Shown here: one piece after another, positions 9,209-16,986 of the stretch | How the letters are laid out: every line of letters begins with the position of its first letter | Position numbering within the stretch: position 1 is the first letter of the stretch | DNA from: DATHTC01 sp963746805 | GTDB taxonomy: Bacteria > Actinomycetota > Thermoleophilia > Gaiellales > Gaiellaceae | Direction of reading: 5' to 3' | DNA length: 64,000 nucleotides | Assembly (NCBI GenBank): GCA_963746805.1 | Contig: CAVVCQ010000005.1 | Span: forward strand, 372,001-436,000 | The notes under the pieces: model-generated | What the model was told of the DNA's origin: nothing | Database searches by the model: none | The model's input: only the letters and a program-made list of their open reading frames with translations | Translations under genes and position numbers: made by a program

Positions 9209-9952
9209 CTGCGCTCGAAGACCTGCGCCGCGGCCTCGTGGAAGCCGTCCGGCTCGTCCACCGAGCGGAGCGTGGCCGCGATCTCGCGCATCTCGCCGAT
9301 CCAGCGCCAGCCCTTCGCGTCGGCGGCGCGGTTCGCGCGCGCGAGCTCGTCGGGCAGCTCCGGGATCGAGTGCTCCCACTCGGCGCGCAGCGCGTCGGCG
9401 ACGCCGAGCCGCTCCGCCGCCGCCGCGATCGCGAGCAGCAGCGCGGCCGAGGCCTTGCTCCAGCCCGCGTAACACATCTTCAGGGCCGAGGCGGTGCCGG
9501 GCTCCACGCCGAGCACGACCGGCTCGAGCAGCGTCCCGGCGAACAGCGCCGCGACCGCGGGCGCCTCGCGGCCGCTGAGGTAGAGCCGCGTCCCCGCCTC
9601 GCGCGGCGGGCCGCCGACGATCCCGCCGTCGACGAACGTCGCCCCGCCGTCCTCGACGATCCGCGCCACGTCGAGCGCCGTCGCCGGCGAGACCGCGTTC
9701 GCGTCGCAGTAGAGCCCGCGGAAGCCGGCCGCGGCGCGGGCGACGTCCAGCGCCGCGTGCGGCGGGCAGATCGAGAGCACGACGGCGCAGCGCTCGAGCA
9801 GCTCGTGGCAGCGACGCCTCCCGCAGGCCTGCCTCGCGGGCCCGCTCCGCCGTCTCGGCGCTCCGCCCCTCGGGCACCCACCAGCCGTCGTCGAGCAGGG
9901 CCCCGACGGCGGCGCCCATCGCGCCCGGATGGAGGATGCCGACGGCGGTCAC
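9205..9952 (-). CDS. NAD(P)-binding dehydrogenase of the 6-phosphogluconate/3-hydroxyisobutyrate family with DUF1932, frameshifted
   Basis: Predicted oxidoreductase of unknown substrate. The start GTG at 9952 reads VTAVGILHPGAMGAAVGALL, a Rossmann loop of the beta-hydroxyacid dehydrogenase type (G-x-M-G). After a single-base frame change near 9813 the protein resumes HELLERCAVVLSICPPHAAL, then FVDGGIVGGPP (substrate-binding strand), TASALKMCYAGWSKASAAL (conserved catalytic-Lys region), and the DUF1932 helical C-terminus. About 248 residues after repair. It is the first gene of the operon with priA, def and fmt, coupled to priA by a GTGA overlap. Confidence 0.8.
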
Positions 9953-10051
9953 GCGAGCAGTCCTAGCACGGGCACCGGATCGGGCCACCAAATGCCTGCT
10001 CAGGCCGTGTAAGGTCCACCATCCACGTCCGTCACATGGCCCTCGCGAGGC

Positions 10052-10071
10052 TTGTAAGGTGCGCCTTACAA
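10052..10071. promoter_or_regulatory. DtxR/IdeR-like palindromic operator upstream of the iron operon
   Basis: Arms TTGTAAGG (10052-10059) and CCTTACAA (10064-10071) are perfect inverted repeats around a TGCG centre. Size and AGG..CCT core resemble metal-dependent DtxR-family sites. A related half-site TGTAAGGT occurs at 10008-10015. The operon it precedes encodes an iron permease and a DtxR-family protein, so iron-dependent autoregulation is the natural inference. It ends 17 bases before the chosen start of the first gene. Confidence 0.6.
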
Positions 10072-10088
10072 CAATGACGGAGGAGTCG

Positions 10089-10506
10089 ATGAAGCGAACG
10101 CTGCGCACCGTACTCCTGCTGGCCGCTCTGACCGGCCTGCTCGTCGTCGCCGGCTGTGGCGGAGACGACGAGGCCGAGGCTGAGGAGAGCGCCACCCCCG
10201 CAGCCGCGGTGCAGGAGATCGACCAGATCAAGCAGCTCCTGGACGAGGCGCTCGACGCAGTACCGCGTCGGCGACGCCGAGACCGCGGAGGAGACGACCG
10301 GCGACGCCTACCTCGAGCACTTCGAGAAGGTCGAGGGCCCGCTCGGCGAGGAGGACCACGAGTTCATGGAGGAGCTCGAGCACCGGATCTCCACCGAGAT
10401 CCGCGACGAGATGAAGAACGGCGCGTCGGTGGCCGACGTCGAGCAGCTGATCGACGAGACGAAGACCGACCTCGACCAGGCGCAGAGGCTGCTGCAGGGG
10501 GGCTGA
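10089..10506 (+). CDS. Iron-operon lipoprotein related to the FTR1 periplasmic domain, frameshifted
   Basis: Secreted lipoprotein: MKRTLRTVLLLAALTGLLVV leads to lipobox VAGC, then an acidic linker GGDDEAEAEE. After a single-base frame change near 10255 it continues QYRVGDAETAEETTGDAYLEHFEKVEGPL, which closely matches the helical N-terminal extension of the FTR1 permease encoded next (RGYDLAREAYLDHFELAEVPL). The ATG at 10089 is preferred over 10074 because GGAGGAG lies at a good distance before it. Likely a periplasmic iron-handling or permease-gating partner, by inference. Four bases separate it from the permease gene. About 138 residues after repair. Confidence 0.75.
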
Positions 10507-10510
10507 TCGG

Positions 10511-11740
10511 ATGCGGCGCCTCCGCCTCCTGCTGCTGCTCGTCGCGCTCGTCGCCGTCGCCGCCCCGGCGACCGCGGCGGCGGACGACGAGCAGTTCGCC
10601 GAGACGCGCGAGCAGATCGCGGGTGCGCGCACGCTCGTCGAGCAGGCGGTGGAGGCGGCCCGTGCCGGCGACCGCGAGCGGGGCTACGACCTCGCGCGCG
10701 AGGCGTACCTCGACCATTTCGAGCTCGCGGAGGTGCCGCTGCGCCTCCGCGACCCGAACCTCGTCCTCGATCTCGAGTTCACGTTCGCCGCGCTCCGCAA
10801 CGGGATCCGCGACGGCGCCCCGATCTCGGAGCTCGAGGAGCTGCAGGACGAGATCAACCTCGGGCTGCGAAAGGTCGACCGGGTGCTCGCCGACCCGGGG
10901 TTCGCGGCGCCGCTCATCGCCTTCCTCTTCTCCTTCAGCATCCTCTTCCGCGAGGGCGTCGAGGCGGTGCTGCTCGTCGCGATCCTGCTCGGCTCGCTCC
11001 AGGCCGGCCGCGCCAGCGGCTACCGGCGCCCGCTCGGCCTGGGCGTCCTGGCGGCGGTGATCGCGAGCGCGATCACGTGGGTGCTGGCGACGCTCGTCAT
11101 CGACATCGCGCCGCTGCAGCGCGAGCTGCTCGAAGGGGTGACCGCCGTCGTCGCGGTCGCCGTGCTCTTCGTGGTGACGTTCTGGCTCGTGGCGCAGCTG
11201 GAGCAGCGGCGGCGGGTCGAGTTCATGCGAGCCCGGGTCGCGAGCGCGATCGCGGCGGGGAGCTCGCTCGCGTTCGCCGGGCTCGGGTTCACGGCCGTCT
11301 ATCGCGAGGGCTTCGAGACCGTGCTCTTCTACCAGGCACTCACGATCTTCGCGGCGGGGCTGCTCGAGTGGGTGCTGCTCGGGATCGCGGCGGCGGCGCT
11401 CGCCCTCGCGGCGGTGGGCTGGTCGATGCTGAAGCTCGGCAAGCGGCTGCCGGTGAAGCAGCTGCTGCTCGGCGGCGCGACCATGCTCCTGCTGCTCTCG
11501 GTCGCCTTCGCCGGCAATGCCGTGCGCTCACTGCAGGAGGGCGACTGGCTGCCGGTGACGCCGATCGACGGCGGCTGGGCGCGGCTCCCGATCTTCCTGG
11601 CCGAGCTGACCGGGATCCACCCCACGCGCGAGAGCATCGGCGTCCAGCTCGTGCTCCTCGCCGTCTACGCGGCGGGCGCGACCTGGATGTTCCTCTGGCA
11701 GCCGCTCCGACGGCGGGCCGCGGAGGCCGCGCGCGCATGA
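10511..11740 (+). CDS. FTR1-family iron permease
   Basis: High-affinity iron permease in the cytoplasmic membrane. The 409-residue protein has a signal sequence (1-23), a soluble helical domain (about 25-130) with AYLDHFELAEVPLR, then seven or so membrane segments. The two iron-binding RExxE motifs are present: REGVE at about 147-151 and REGFE at about 265-269. A C-terminal segment ends LAVYAAGATWMFLWQPL. It resembles the EfeU/FTR1 group, but no EfeB peroxidase or multicopper oxidase is encoded alongside, so how ferrous iron is oxidised is unclear. Overlaps the next gene by ATGA. Confidence 0.92.
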   Translation: MRRLRLLLLLVALVAVAAPATAAADDEQFAETREQIAGARTLVEQAVEAARAGDRERGYDLAREAYLDHFELAEVPLRLRDPNLVLDLEFTFAALRNGIRDGAPISELEELQDEINLGLRKVDRVLADPGFAAPLIAFLFSFSILFREGVEAVLLVAILLGSLQAGRASGYRRPLGLGVLAAVIASAITWVLATLVIDIAPLQRELLEGVTAVVAVAVLFVVTFWLVAQLEQRRRVEFMRARVASAIAAGSSLAFAGLGFTAVYREGFETVLFYQALTIFAAGLLEWVLLGIAAAALALAAVGWSMLKLGKRLPVKQLLLGGATMLLLLSVAFAGNAVRSLQEGDWLPVTPIDGGWARLPIFLAELTGIHPTRESIGVQLVLLAVYAAGATWMFLWQPLRRRAAEAARA

Positions 11741-13833
11741 GCGGCGGGCTCCGGATCGGCGTCGACGTCGGCGGCACCTTCACGAAGGCCGTCGCGGTCG
11801 ACGCGGCCGGCCTCGAGCTCGTCGCGCACGCAGCCGTCCCGACCTCGCACGACGCCGAGGACGGCGTTGCCGCAGGAGTCGCGGCCGCGCTCGAGCAGCT
11901 ACTCGCCGGGCTCGACGGCGACCGGCACCGGATCGAGCTCGTCGCCTTCTCGACGACGCAGGCGATGAACGCCCTGCTCGAGGGAGACGTGGGCCGGGTC
12001 GGGGTGATCGGCCTCGGCAGCGGGCCCGAGCTCCGGCTCGTCCGCAAGCGGACGCGGACCGGCAGCATCGCCCTCGCCCCCGGCCGGACGCTGGAGACCT
12101 CGCACGAGGTGCTCGACGCCACGCGCGGGCTGGACGAAGAGGCACTCGACGCGGCGCTCCTCCGCCTCGTCCAGGACGGGTGCGCGGCGGTCGCGGTCAG
12201 CGGCGCCTTCTCGGTCGACGACCCGGAGCACGAGACGAACGTGGCGGCGCGCGCGAACGCGCTCGGCCTGCCCGTCTGCGCCGGGCACGAGCTGACGGGG
12301 ACCTACGGCCTCGAGACGCGGACGGTGAGTGCCGCGATCAACGCGAGCATCCTTCCCGTCGTCGAGCGCACGGCGAGCCTCGTCGCCGGGACGCTCGAGC
12401 GCGCCGGCCTCGACGTGCCGCTGCTCGTCCTCCGCGGCGACGGCGGCGCGATGAGCGCCGACGAGTTCCGGCGGCGTCCGTCGTTCACGGTCGGCTCCGG
12501 GCCGGCGGCCGGTGTCGCGGCGGCGCTGCACCAGCTCGGGATCCACGACGGGATCGTGGTCGAGTGCGGCGGCACGAGCACCAACGTCTCGGTGATCAAG
12601 CGCGGGCGGCCGGTGCTGCGGACGCTCCGCGTGATGGGCCGGCCGACGTGCATCCGCGCGATCGACAGCTGGGTCGTCGGCGCCGCCGGAGGGAGCATGG
12701 CGCGGCTCAAGGGCCGCAAGCTCGCCGAGGTCGGGCCGCGGAGCGCGCACGTCGCCGGCCTGCGCTACGCCTGCTTCGCGTCGGTGGAGGAGCTCGAGGG
12801 CGCGACCGTCGAGCTCGTGGCGCCGCGCGCCGGCGACCCCGAGGCCTACGCGGTCGTCCGCGGCGTGGGCGGCACGTTCGCGCTCACCGCGACGTGCGCC
12901 GCGAACGCGCTCGGGGGCGTGGACGACGACGCGTACCCCGCGGGGAACCGCGACGCGGCGCTCGCCGCGTTCGCCGCGCTCGGGCGCGTGCTGCGGTGCG
13001 AGGTCGAGGAGGCCGCCGGCCGGGTCCTCGCGGGCGCCGCACGACGTATCGCCGACGCGGTCGCCGAGGCCGCGAAGCAGCACGAGCTCGGCCGAGACGT
13101 CCCGATCGTCGCCCTCGGCGGCGCGGGCGAGGCGCTCGTCCCGGAGATCGCGCGCATGCTCGGACGGCCGTGGCTCCGTCCGGAGCATCCCCACGTCCTC
13201 TCCTCGATCGGCGCGGCGCTCTCGCTCGTGCGCGTCGAGGTCGCGCGTCACGTGAGCGACGAGGAGCCCGGCGGCCTTGCGCTCGCCGACGAGGCGGAAC
13301 GAGCCTGCGTGGACGCAGGCGCGGCGCCGGCGACCGTGGTCGTCGAGACGTCCTACGACGCCGAGCACCACGTCTTCCGCGCCGTGGCCACGGGTGCCGT
13401 CGCGCTCGAGACCGGCCCCGCGATGCGCACGCCGGCGCCGGAGGAGGCGCTCGTCGACGCGGCGGCGCTCGCGCTCCACATGGAGGCGGACGCGCTCGAG
13501 CTCGTCGCCGACACGTGCTTCTACCGCGTCTACTCCGAGAACGGCTCCGGCCGCGCGGCCGTGGTCGACCTCTCCGGCGCCGTCCCGGTCGCCGAGCACA
13601 CGCGGCGGGTCCTGGTGGGCGACGGCGCCGACTTCGTCGAGCGGCTCCGGCACGAGCTCGACGCCGGCTCGCTGCACCTCGGCGTCGCCACGATGCTCCC
13701 GCGCGTGGTCGTCGTCTGCGGCTCGCGGATCCTCGACCTCTCGGACGCCCGTCGGGCCGAGGACGTCGTCGCCGCGGCCGAGAAGGTGCTCGCCGAGCGC
13801 CACGGCCCGGCCGTGGCGCTGCTCGCCCGCTGA
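11737..13833 (+). CDS. Hydantoinase/oxoprolinase-family ATPase in the iron operon
   Basis: A 698-residue protein of the hydantoinase A / 5-oxoprolinase family (ASKHA fold). Visible are GVDVGGTFTKAVAVD at the N-terminus, AFSTTQAMNALLEGD, LRGDGGAMSADEF, FTVGSGPAAGVAAALH and VECGGTSTNVSVIKRGRP, the nucleotide-binding loops. No partner hydantoinase B subunit is nearby and the substrate is unknown. The start ATG at 11737 overlaps the FTR1 stop (ATGA), and the stop overlaps the next gene (TGATG), so it is locked into the iron operon. What an ATP-dependent amidohydrolase-like protein does there is not explained by the sequence. Confidence 0.85.
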   Translation: MSGGLRIGVDVGGTFTKAVAVDAAGLELVAHAAVPTSHDAEDGVAAGVAAALEQLLAGLDGDRHRIELVAFSTTQAMNALLEGDVGRVGVIGLGSGPELRLVRKRTRTGSIALAPGRTLETSHEVLDATRGLDEEALDAALLRLVQDGCAAVAVSGAFSVDDPEHETNVAARANALGLPVCAGHELTGTYGLETRTVSAAINASILPVVERTASLVAGTLERAGLDVPLLVLRGDGGAMSADEFRRRPSFTVGSGPAAGVAAALHQLGIHDGIVVECGGTSTNVSVIKRGRPVLRTLRVMGRPTCIRAIDSWVVGAAGGSMARLKGRKLAEVGPRSAHVAGLRYACFASVEELEGATVELVAPRAGDPEAYAVVRGVGGTFALTATCAANALGGVDDDAYPAGNRDAALAAFAALGRVLRCEVEEAAGRVLAGAARRIADAVAEAAKQHELGRDVPIVALGGAGEALVPEIARMLGRPWLRPEHPHVLSSIGAALSLVRVEVARHVSDEEPGGLALADEAERACVDAGAAPATVVVETSYDAEHHVFRAVATGAVALETGPAMRTPAPEEALVDAAALALHMEADALELVADTCFYRVYSENGSGRAAVVDLSGAVPVAEHTRRVLVGDGADFVERLRHELDAGSLHLGVATMLPRVVVVCGSRILDLSDARRAEDVVAAAEKVLAERHGPAVALLAR

Positions 13834-14273
13834 TGTCGCTCTACCGGGAGCCCGGCAGGCGCCGGTTATGGCCCCTGGCCGTCGCGGCGGTCGTGCTCGT
13901 GCTCGCGTTCGTACTCGGCTTCGCCCTCGGGCGCGCCGGTGCCGAGCCGTCGCTCGAGGACGCGCTCGAGCCGACGCGCGAGCACACGGCCGAGGTGCTC
14001 GCCGCGCTCGAGCAGCTCACGATCGAGTACCCGCAGGGCGCCGAGGCGGCATCGGAGTACGAGGGCGCGGCCGCAACCGCCGAGCGGATGCAGGACGCGT
14101 TCGCCGAGGCGCGCGACGACCTCCTCGTACTCGACCCCGACGGGACGCGCGAGGCCGAGACGACGCTGAACGAGGTCGCCGCGATCGTCGAGCGGCGGGC
14201 GTCGGCGGCGGAGCTGGAGGCCGCTGTCCGCCGGGCCGAGGGAGCCGTCGGGGGGCTGCCAACCGCCGGGTAG
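13833..14273 (+). CDS. Small single-pass membrane protein of the iron operon
   Basis: A 146-residue protein I do not recognise. Residues about 13-32 (WPLAVAAVVLVLAFVLGFAL) form one membrane segment after a basic N-terminus, so the bulk is probably outside the cytoplasm. The rest is an Ala/Glu-rich helical region resembling a coiled coil, with LEPTREHTAEVLAALEQL. Its ATG overlaps the upstream stop as TGATG. By composition it resembles the helical part of the first two iron-operon proteins, so an extracytoplasmic accessory role is possible. Confidence 0.75.
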   Translation: MSLYREPGRRRLWPLAVAAVVLVLAFVLGFALGRAGAEPSLEDALEPTREHTAEVLAALEQLTIEYPQGAEAASEYEGAAATAERMQDAFAEARDDLLVLDPDGTREAETTLNEVAAIVERRASAAELEAAVRRAEGAVGGLPTAG

Positions 14274-14283
14274 AGTGCGACCG

Positions 14284-14979
14284 ATGCCACCGCACGGCCA
14301 CTCGATCGACGAGTACCTCGAGACGATCTACTTCCTCGCCTTCCCGATCGGCGAGTACCGCCCGCACACCGGCGGCACGCCGACGCTCGCCGCACGCGTG
14401 GCGGAGATGCTCGGCGTCTCGCGCGCGTCGGCCGGCGAGATGCTGAAACGCCTCGAGGCCGAAGGGCTGATCGAGCGCGGGGAGCACAAGGAGGCGATCC
14501 TCACAGCCTCCGGCCGGGAGCGCGCCGAGCGCGTCGTCCGCAAGCACCGGCTGATCGAGCGGATGCTGACGGACTTCATGGGCTACACGGCCGCCGAGTC
14601 GCACGTCCACGCGGACGAGCTCGGCGACGCGCTCACCGACGACATGGTCGAGCGGATCGACGAGCGGCTCGGGCACCCGGACCGGTGCCCACACGGCTGG
14701 CCCGTCGACACGGCCATGGAGCAGGCCGAGAATCGCGAGCTGGCGCCCCTCGCCGACCTCGAGGCCGGGACGCGCGCCACGATCGTCCGCCTGGCGGAGC
14801 ACGACGGCGAGCTCCTGCACTGGTTCTACGACCAGGGCCTGGCGCCGGGCACCGAGGTCGAGATCGCGTCGTCGACGCCATCGGCGGGGCAGATCACGCT
14901 CCGCGTCGACGGCGAAGAGCGCGCGGTCGGCGACAAGGCCGCCGCGGGCCTCTTCGTCCGGCCTGCAGCGTCGTCCTAG
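14284..14979 (+). CDS. DtxR-family metal-dependent transcriptional regulator with FeoA-like C-terminal domain
   Basis: Metal-sensing repressor of the DtxR/IdeR/MntR group. Residues 1-65 form the winged helix (LAARVAEMLGVSRASAGEMLKRLEAEGLIERG). The dimerisation and metal domain has SHVHADELGDALTDDMVERIDERLGHPDRCPHGWPVD, with the expected His, Glu and Cys ligands. The last 75 residues look like the FeoA/SH3-like domain (LEAGTRATIVRLAEHD, GLAPGTEVEI). Start ATG 14284 is preferred over an in-frame GTG at 14275. It is last in the iron operon and the likely binder of the palindrome at 10052-10071. Stop overlaps the convergent DUF4230 stop within CTAG. Confidence 0.92.
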   Translation: MPPHGHSIDEYLETIYFLAFPIGEYRPHTGGTPTLAARVAEMLGVSRASAGEMLKRLEAEGLIERGEHKEAILTASGRERAERVVRKHRLIERMLTDFMGYTAAESHVHADELGDALTDDMVERIDERLGHPDRCPHGWPVDTAMEQAENRELAPLADLEAGTRATIVRLAEHDGELLHWFYDQGLAPGTEVEIASSTPSAGQITLRVDGEERAVGDKAAAGLFVRPAASS

Positions 14980-15683
14980 GGCTCGACCGGCGCGTAGCGG
15001 ACGTCGACGGTCTCGAACCCGAGCGACGTCAGCAGCGCCGTGAGCGTCCGCCGTGCGTTCTCCCGCGCCGCCCGCTTCAGCTCCGGCGACCCCTCGGCCG
15101 CGGCCTCGATCTTCCGCTGGCCCGCGAGGAACACCTCGCGCTCGCCCGTCTCGTTGCTCCCGAAGAGGCCGCCGATCTCGTTGAGGACGCCCTCGCGCCG
15201 GTCGTAGACGTAGCTCGAGTCGAGGTCGAGCGCGACGTCGTCGAGGCGCGGCTGCGGCAGGCGGATCACCGCGCGGCGGCGGTCGTCCGAGACCTGCACC
15301 GCGCCCTCGTCGAGCTGCGCGAGGTCGATCACGGCGTCCACGTCGCCGACGCCGACGAAGAGCGTCCGCTCGCCGAGGACCGCGGCCGGGAGCGCCGTGT
15401 CCTGCTCCAGGTCGACGACCACCTCGAAGTGCCCGGTGGCCGAGTGCAGCTCCTCGAGGCCGCGGATCGACTTCAGCACGGCCGGCCCGCTGCGGTCGAC
15501 CGTCTCCTCCTCGAACGGGTTCGGGATCCCCGGCAGCAGGCCGGTCAGCCACCCCGGCACGAACACCAGCACGAGCACGAAGGCGGCGAAGGTGATCAGC
15601 CCCCACGGGATGTCGCGAGGCTGCCGGGGCGGCGGCGCGGGCGGCGCCGGTGGAGGCGCTTGCGTCTGCACGGCGGGGGTCAT
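14976..15683 (-). CDS. DUF4230 domain membrane protein
   Basis: Membrane-anchored protein of unknown function. A proline-rich cytoplasmic tail (PPPAPPAPPPRQPRD) is followed by one membrane segment (WGLITFAAFVLVLVFVPGWL) and a DUF4230 domain with HFEVVVDLEQD, FVGVGDVDAVIDLAQL, and PQPRLDDVALDLDSSYVYDR, ending in a helix LKRAARENARRTLTALLTSLGF. The ATG at 15683 gives 235 residues; an in-frame upstream start exists but would add only basic low-complexity sequence. It lies 20 bases before the metK 3' end and converges with the DtxR gene. Confidence 0.8.
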   Translation of the reverse strand: MTPAVQTQAPPPAPPAPPPRQPRDIPWGLITFAAFVLVLVFVPGWLTGLLPGIPNPFEEETVDRSGPAVLKSIRGLEELHSATGHFEVVVDLEQDTALPAAVLGERTLFVGVGDVDAVIDLAQLDEGAVQVSDDRRRAVIRLPQPRLDDVALDLDSSYVYDRREGVLNEIGGLFGSNETGEREVFLAGQRKIEAAAEGSPELKRAARENARRTLTALLTSLGFETVDVRYAPVEP

Positions 15684-15702
15684 CCCCGCTCGCGCGTCGA
15701 CT

Positions 15703-16947
15703 CTACGCTTCGATCGTCGCGGCGAGGCCGGCGGCCTCACGGAGCGCGTCGGCCTTGTCCGTCCGCTCCCAGGTGAAGTCCCGGTCCTCGCGGCCGAAGT
15801 GCCCGTACGCGGCCGTCTTGGCGTAGATCGGCCGGCGCAGGTCGAGGTCGCGCAGGATCGCCGCCGGACGGAGGTCGAAGTGCTCGCTGACGAGCTCCTC
15901 GATCCGGGCCACCGGGATCGCCTCGGTGCCGAACGTGTCCACGAGTACCGACATCGGGTGCGCGACGCCGATCGCGTAGGCGACCTGGAGCTGGCACCGC
16001 TCCGCGAGCCCGGCCGCGACGACGTTCTTCGCCACGTAGCGGGCCGCGTACGCCGCGGAGCGGTCGACCTTCGTCGGGTCCTTGCCGGAGAACGCGCCGC
16101 CGCCGTGCGGGGCCGAGCCGCCGTAGGAGTCGACGATGATCTTCCGGCCGGTCACGCCGGTGTCGCCCATCGGGCCGCCGATCACGAACTTGCCCGTCGG
16201 GTTGACGTAGAAGAAGTCGCGGTCGTGCTCGATCCGGCGCTCGTCGTAGAGGTCGTGCGGCAGGATCGGGCGGAGGACGTGCTCGATGAGGTCCGGCTTG
16301 ATCAGGGACTCGGCGTCGAGGCCGTCGCGGTGCTGCGTCGAGATGAGGATGCGCTCGATCTCGACCGGCCGCTGGATCCCGCGCTCGTCCACCTCGTAGC
16401 GCACCGTCACCTGCGTCTTCCCGTCGGGGCGCAGGTACGGGAGCACCTCGGCCTTGCGCACCTCGGAGAGGCGCTTCGCGAGCCGGTGCGCGAGCATGAT
16501 CGGGAGCGGCATCAGCTCGTCCGTCTCCCGTGTCGCGTAGCCGAACATCAGCCCCTGGTCGCCGGCGCCGACGCGGTCGAGCGGGTCGGCGTCGCCGTGC
16601 TGCACCTCGAACGACTCGTCCACGCCCTGCGCGATGTCCGGCGACTGCTCGTCGAGCGCCGTGATCACGCCGCAGGTCTCCGCGTCGAAGCCGTACTTCG
16701 CGCGGGTGTAGCCGATCTCGGAGATCTTCTGGCGGACGAGCCGCGGGATGTCGACGTAGATCTCGGTGGAGATCTCGCCGGCGACGACGACGAGGCCCGT
16801 GGTGACGAGCGTCTCGCAGGCGACGCGGCCGTTCGGATCACCGGCGAGGACGGCGTCGAGGACGGTGTCCGAGATCTGGTCGGCGATCTTGTCCGGGTGA
16901 CCCTCGGTCACGGACTCGGAGGTGAAGAGGAAGTCGCGGGCAGCCAT
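15703..16947 (-). CDS. metK: S-adenosylmethionine synthetase
   Basis: Makes SAM from methionine and ATP. The 414-residue protein shows SVTEGHPDKIADQISDTVLD, GAGDQGLMFGYA (the conserved hexapeptide region), and GGGAFSGKDPTKVDRSAAYAARY (P-loop-like GGGAFSGKD). Length is within the family range with a slightly longer middle. The start ATG at 16947 gives MAARDFLFTSESVTEGHP, the standard N-terminus. No SAM riboswitch fits in the 39 bases to the upstream gene, which suggests readthrough from the upstream operon or a promoter within the DUF3352 gene. Confidence 0.97.
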   Translation of the reverse strand: MAARDFLFTSESVTEGHPDKIADQISDTVLDAVLAGDPNGRVACETLVTTGLVVVAGEISTEIYVDIPRLVRQKISEIGYTRAKYGFDAETCGVITALDEQSPDIAQGVDESFEVQHGDADPLDRVGAGDQGLMFGYATRETDELMPLPIMLAHRLAKRLSEVRKAEVLPYLRPDGKTQVTVRYEVDERGIQRPVEIERILISTQHRDGLDAESLIKPDLIEHVLRPILPHDLYDERRIEHDRDFFYVNPTGKFVIGGPMGDTGVTGRKIIVDSYGGSAPHGGGAFSGKDPTKVDRSAAYAARYVAKNVVAAGLAERCQLQVAYAIGVAHPMSVLVDTFGTEAIPVARIEELVSEHFDLRPAAILRDLDLRRPIYAKTAAYGHFGREDRDFTWERTDKADALREAAGLAATIEA

Positions 16948-16986
16948 GGCGCCCTAGGCTAGCGGCACGGGGGGCCCATCGTGGGT

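Noticed and set aside
16948..16986. SAM riboswitch before metK
   Set aside because: Only 39 bases lie between the genes, too short for any known SAM riboswitch.
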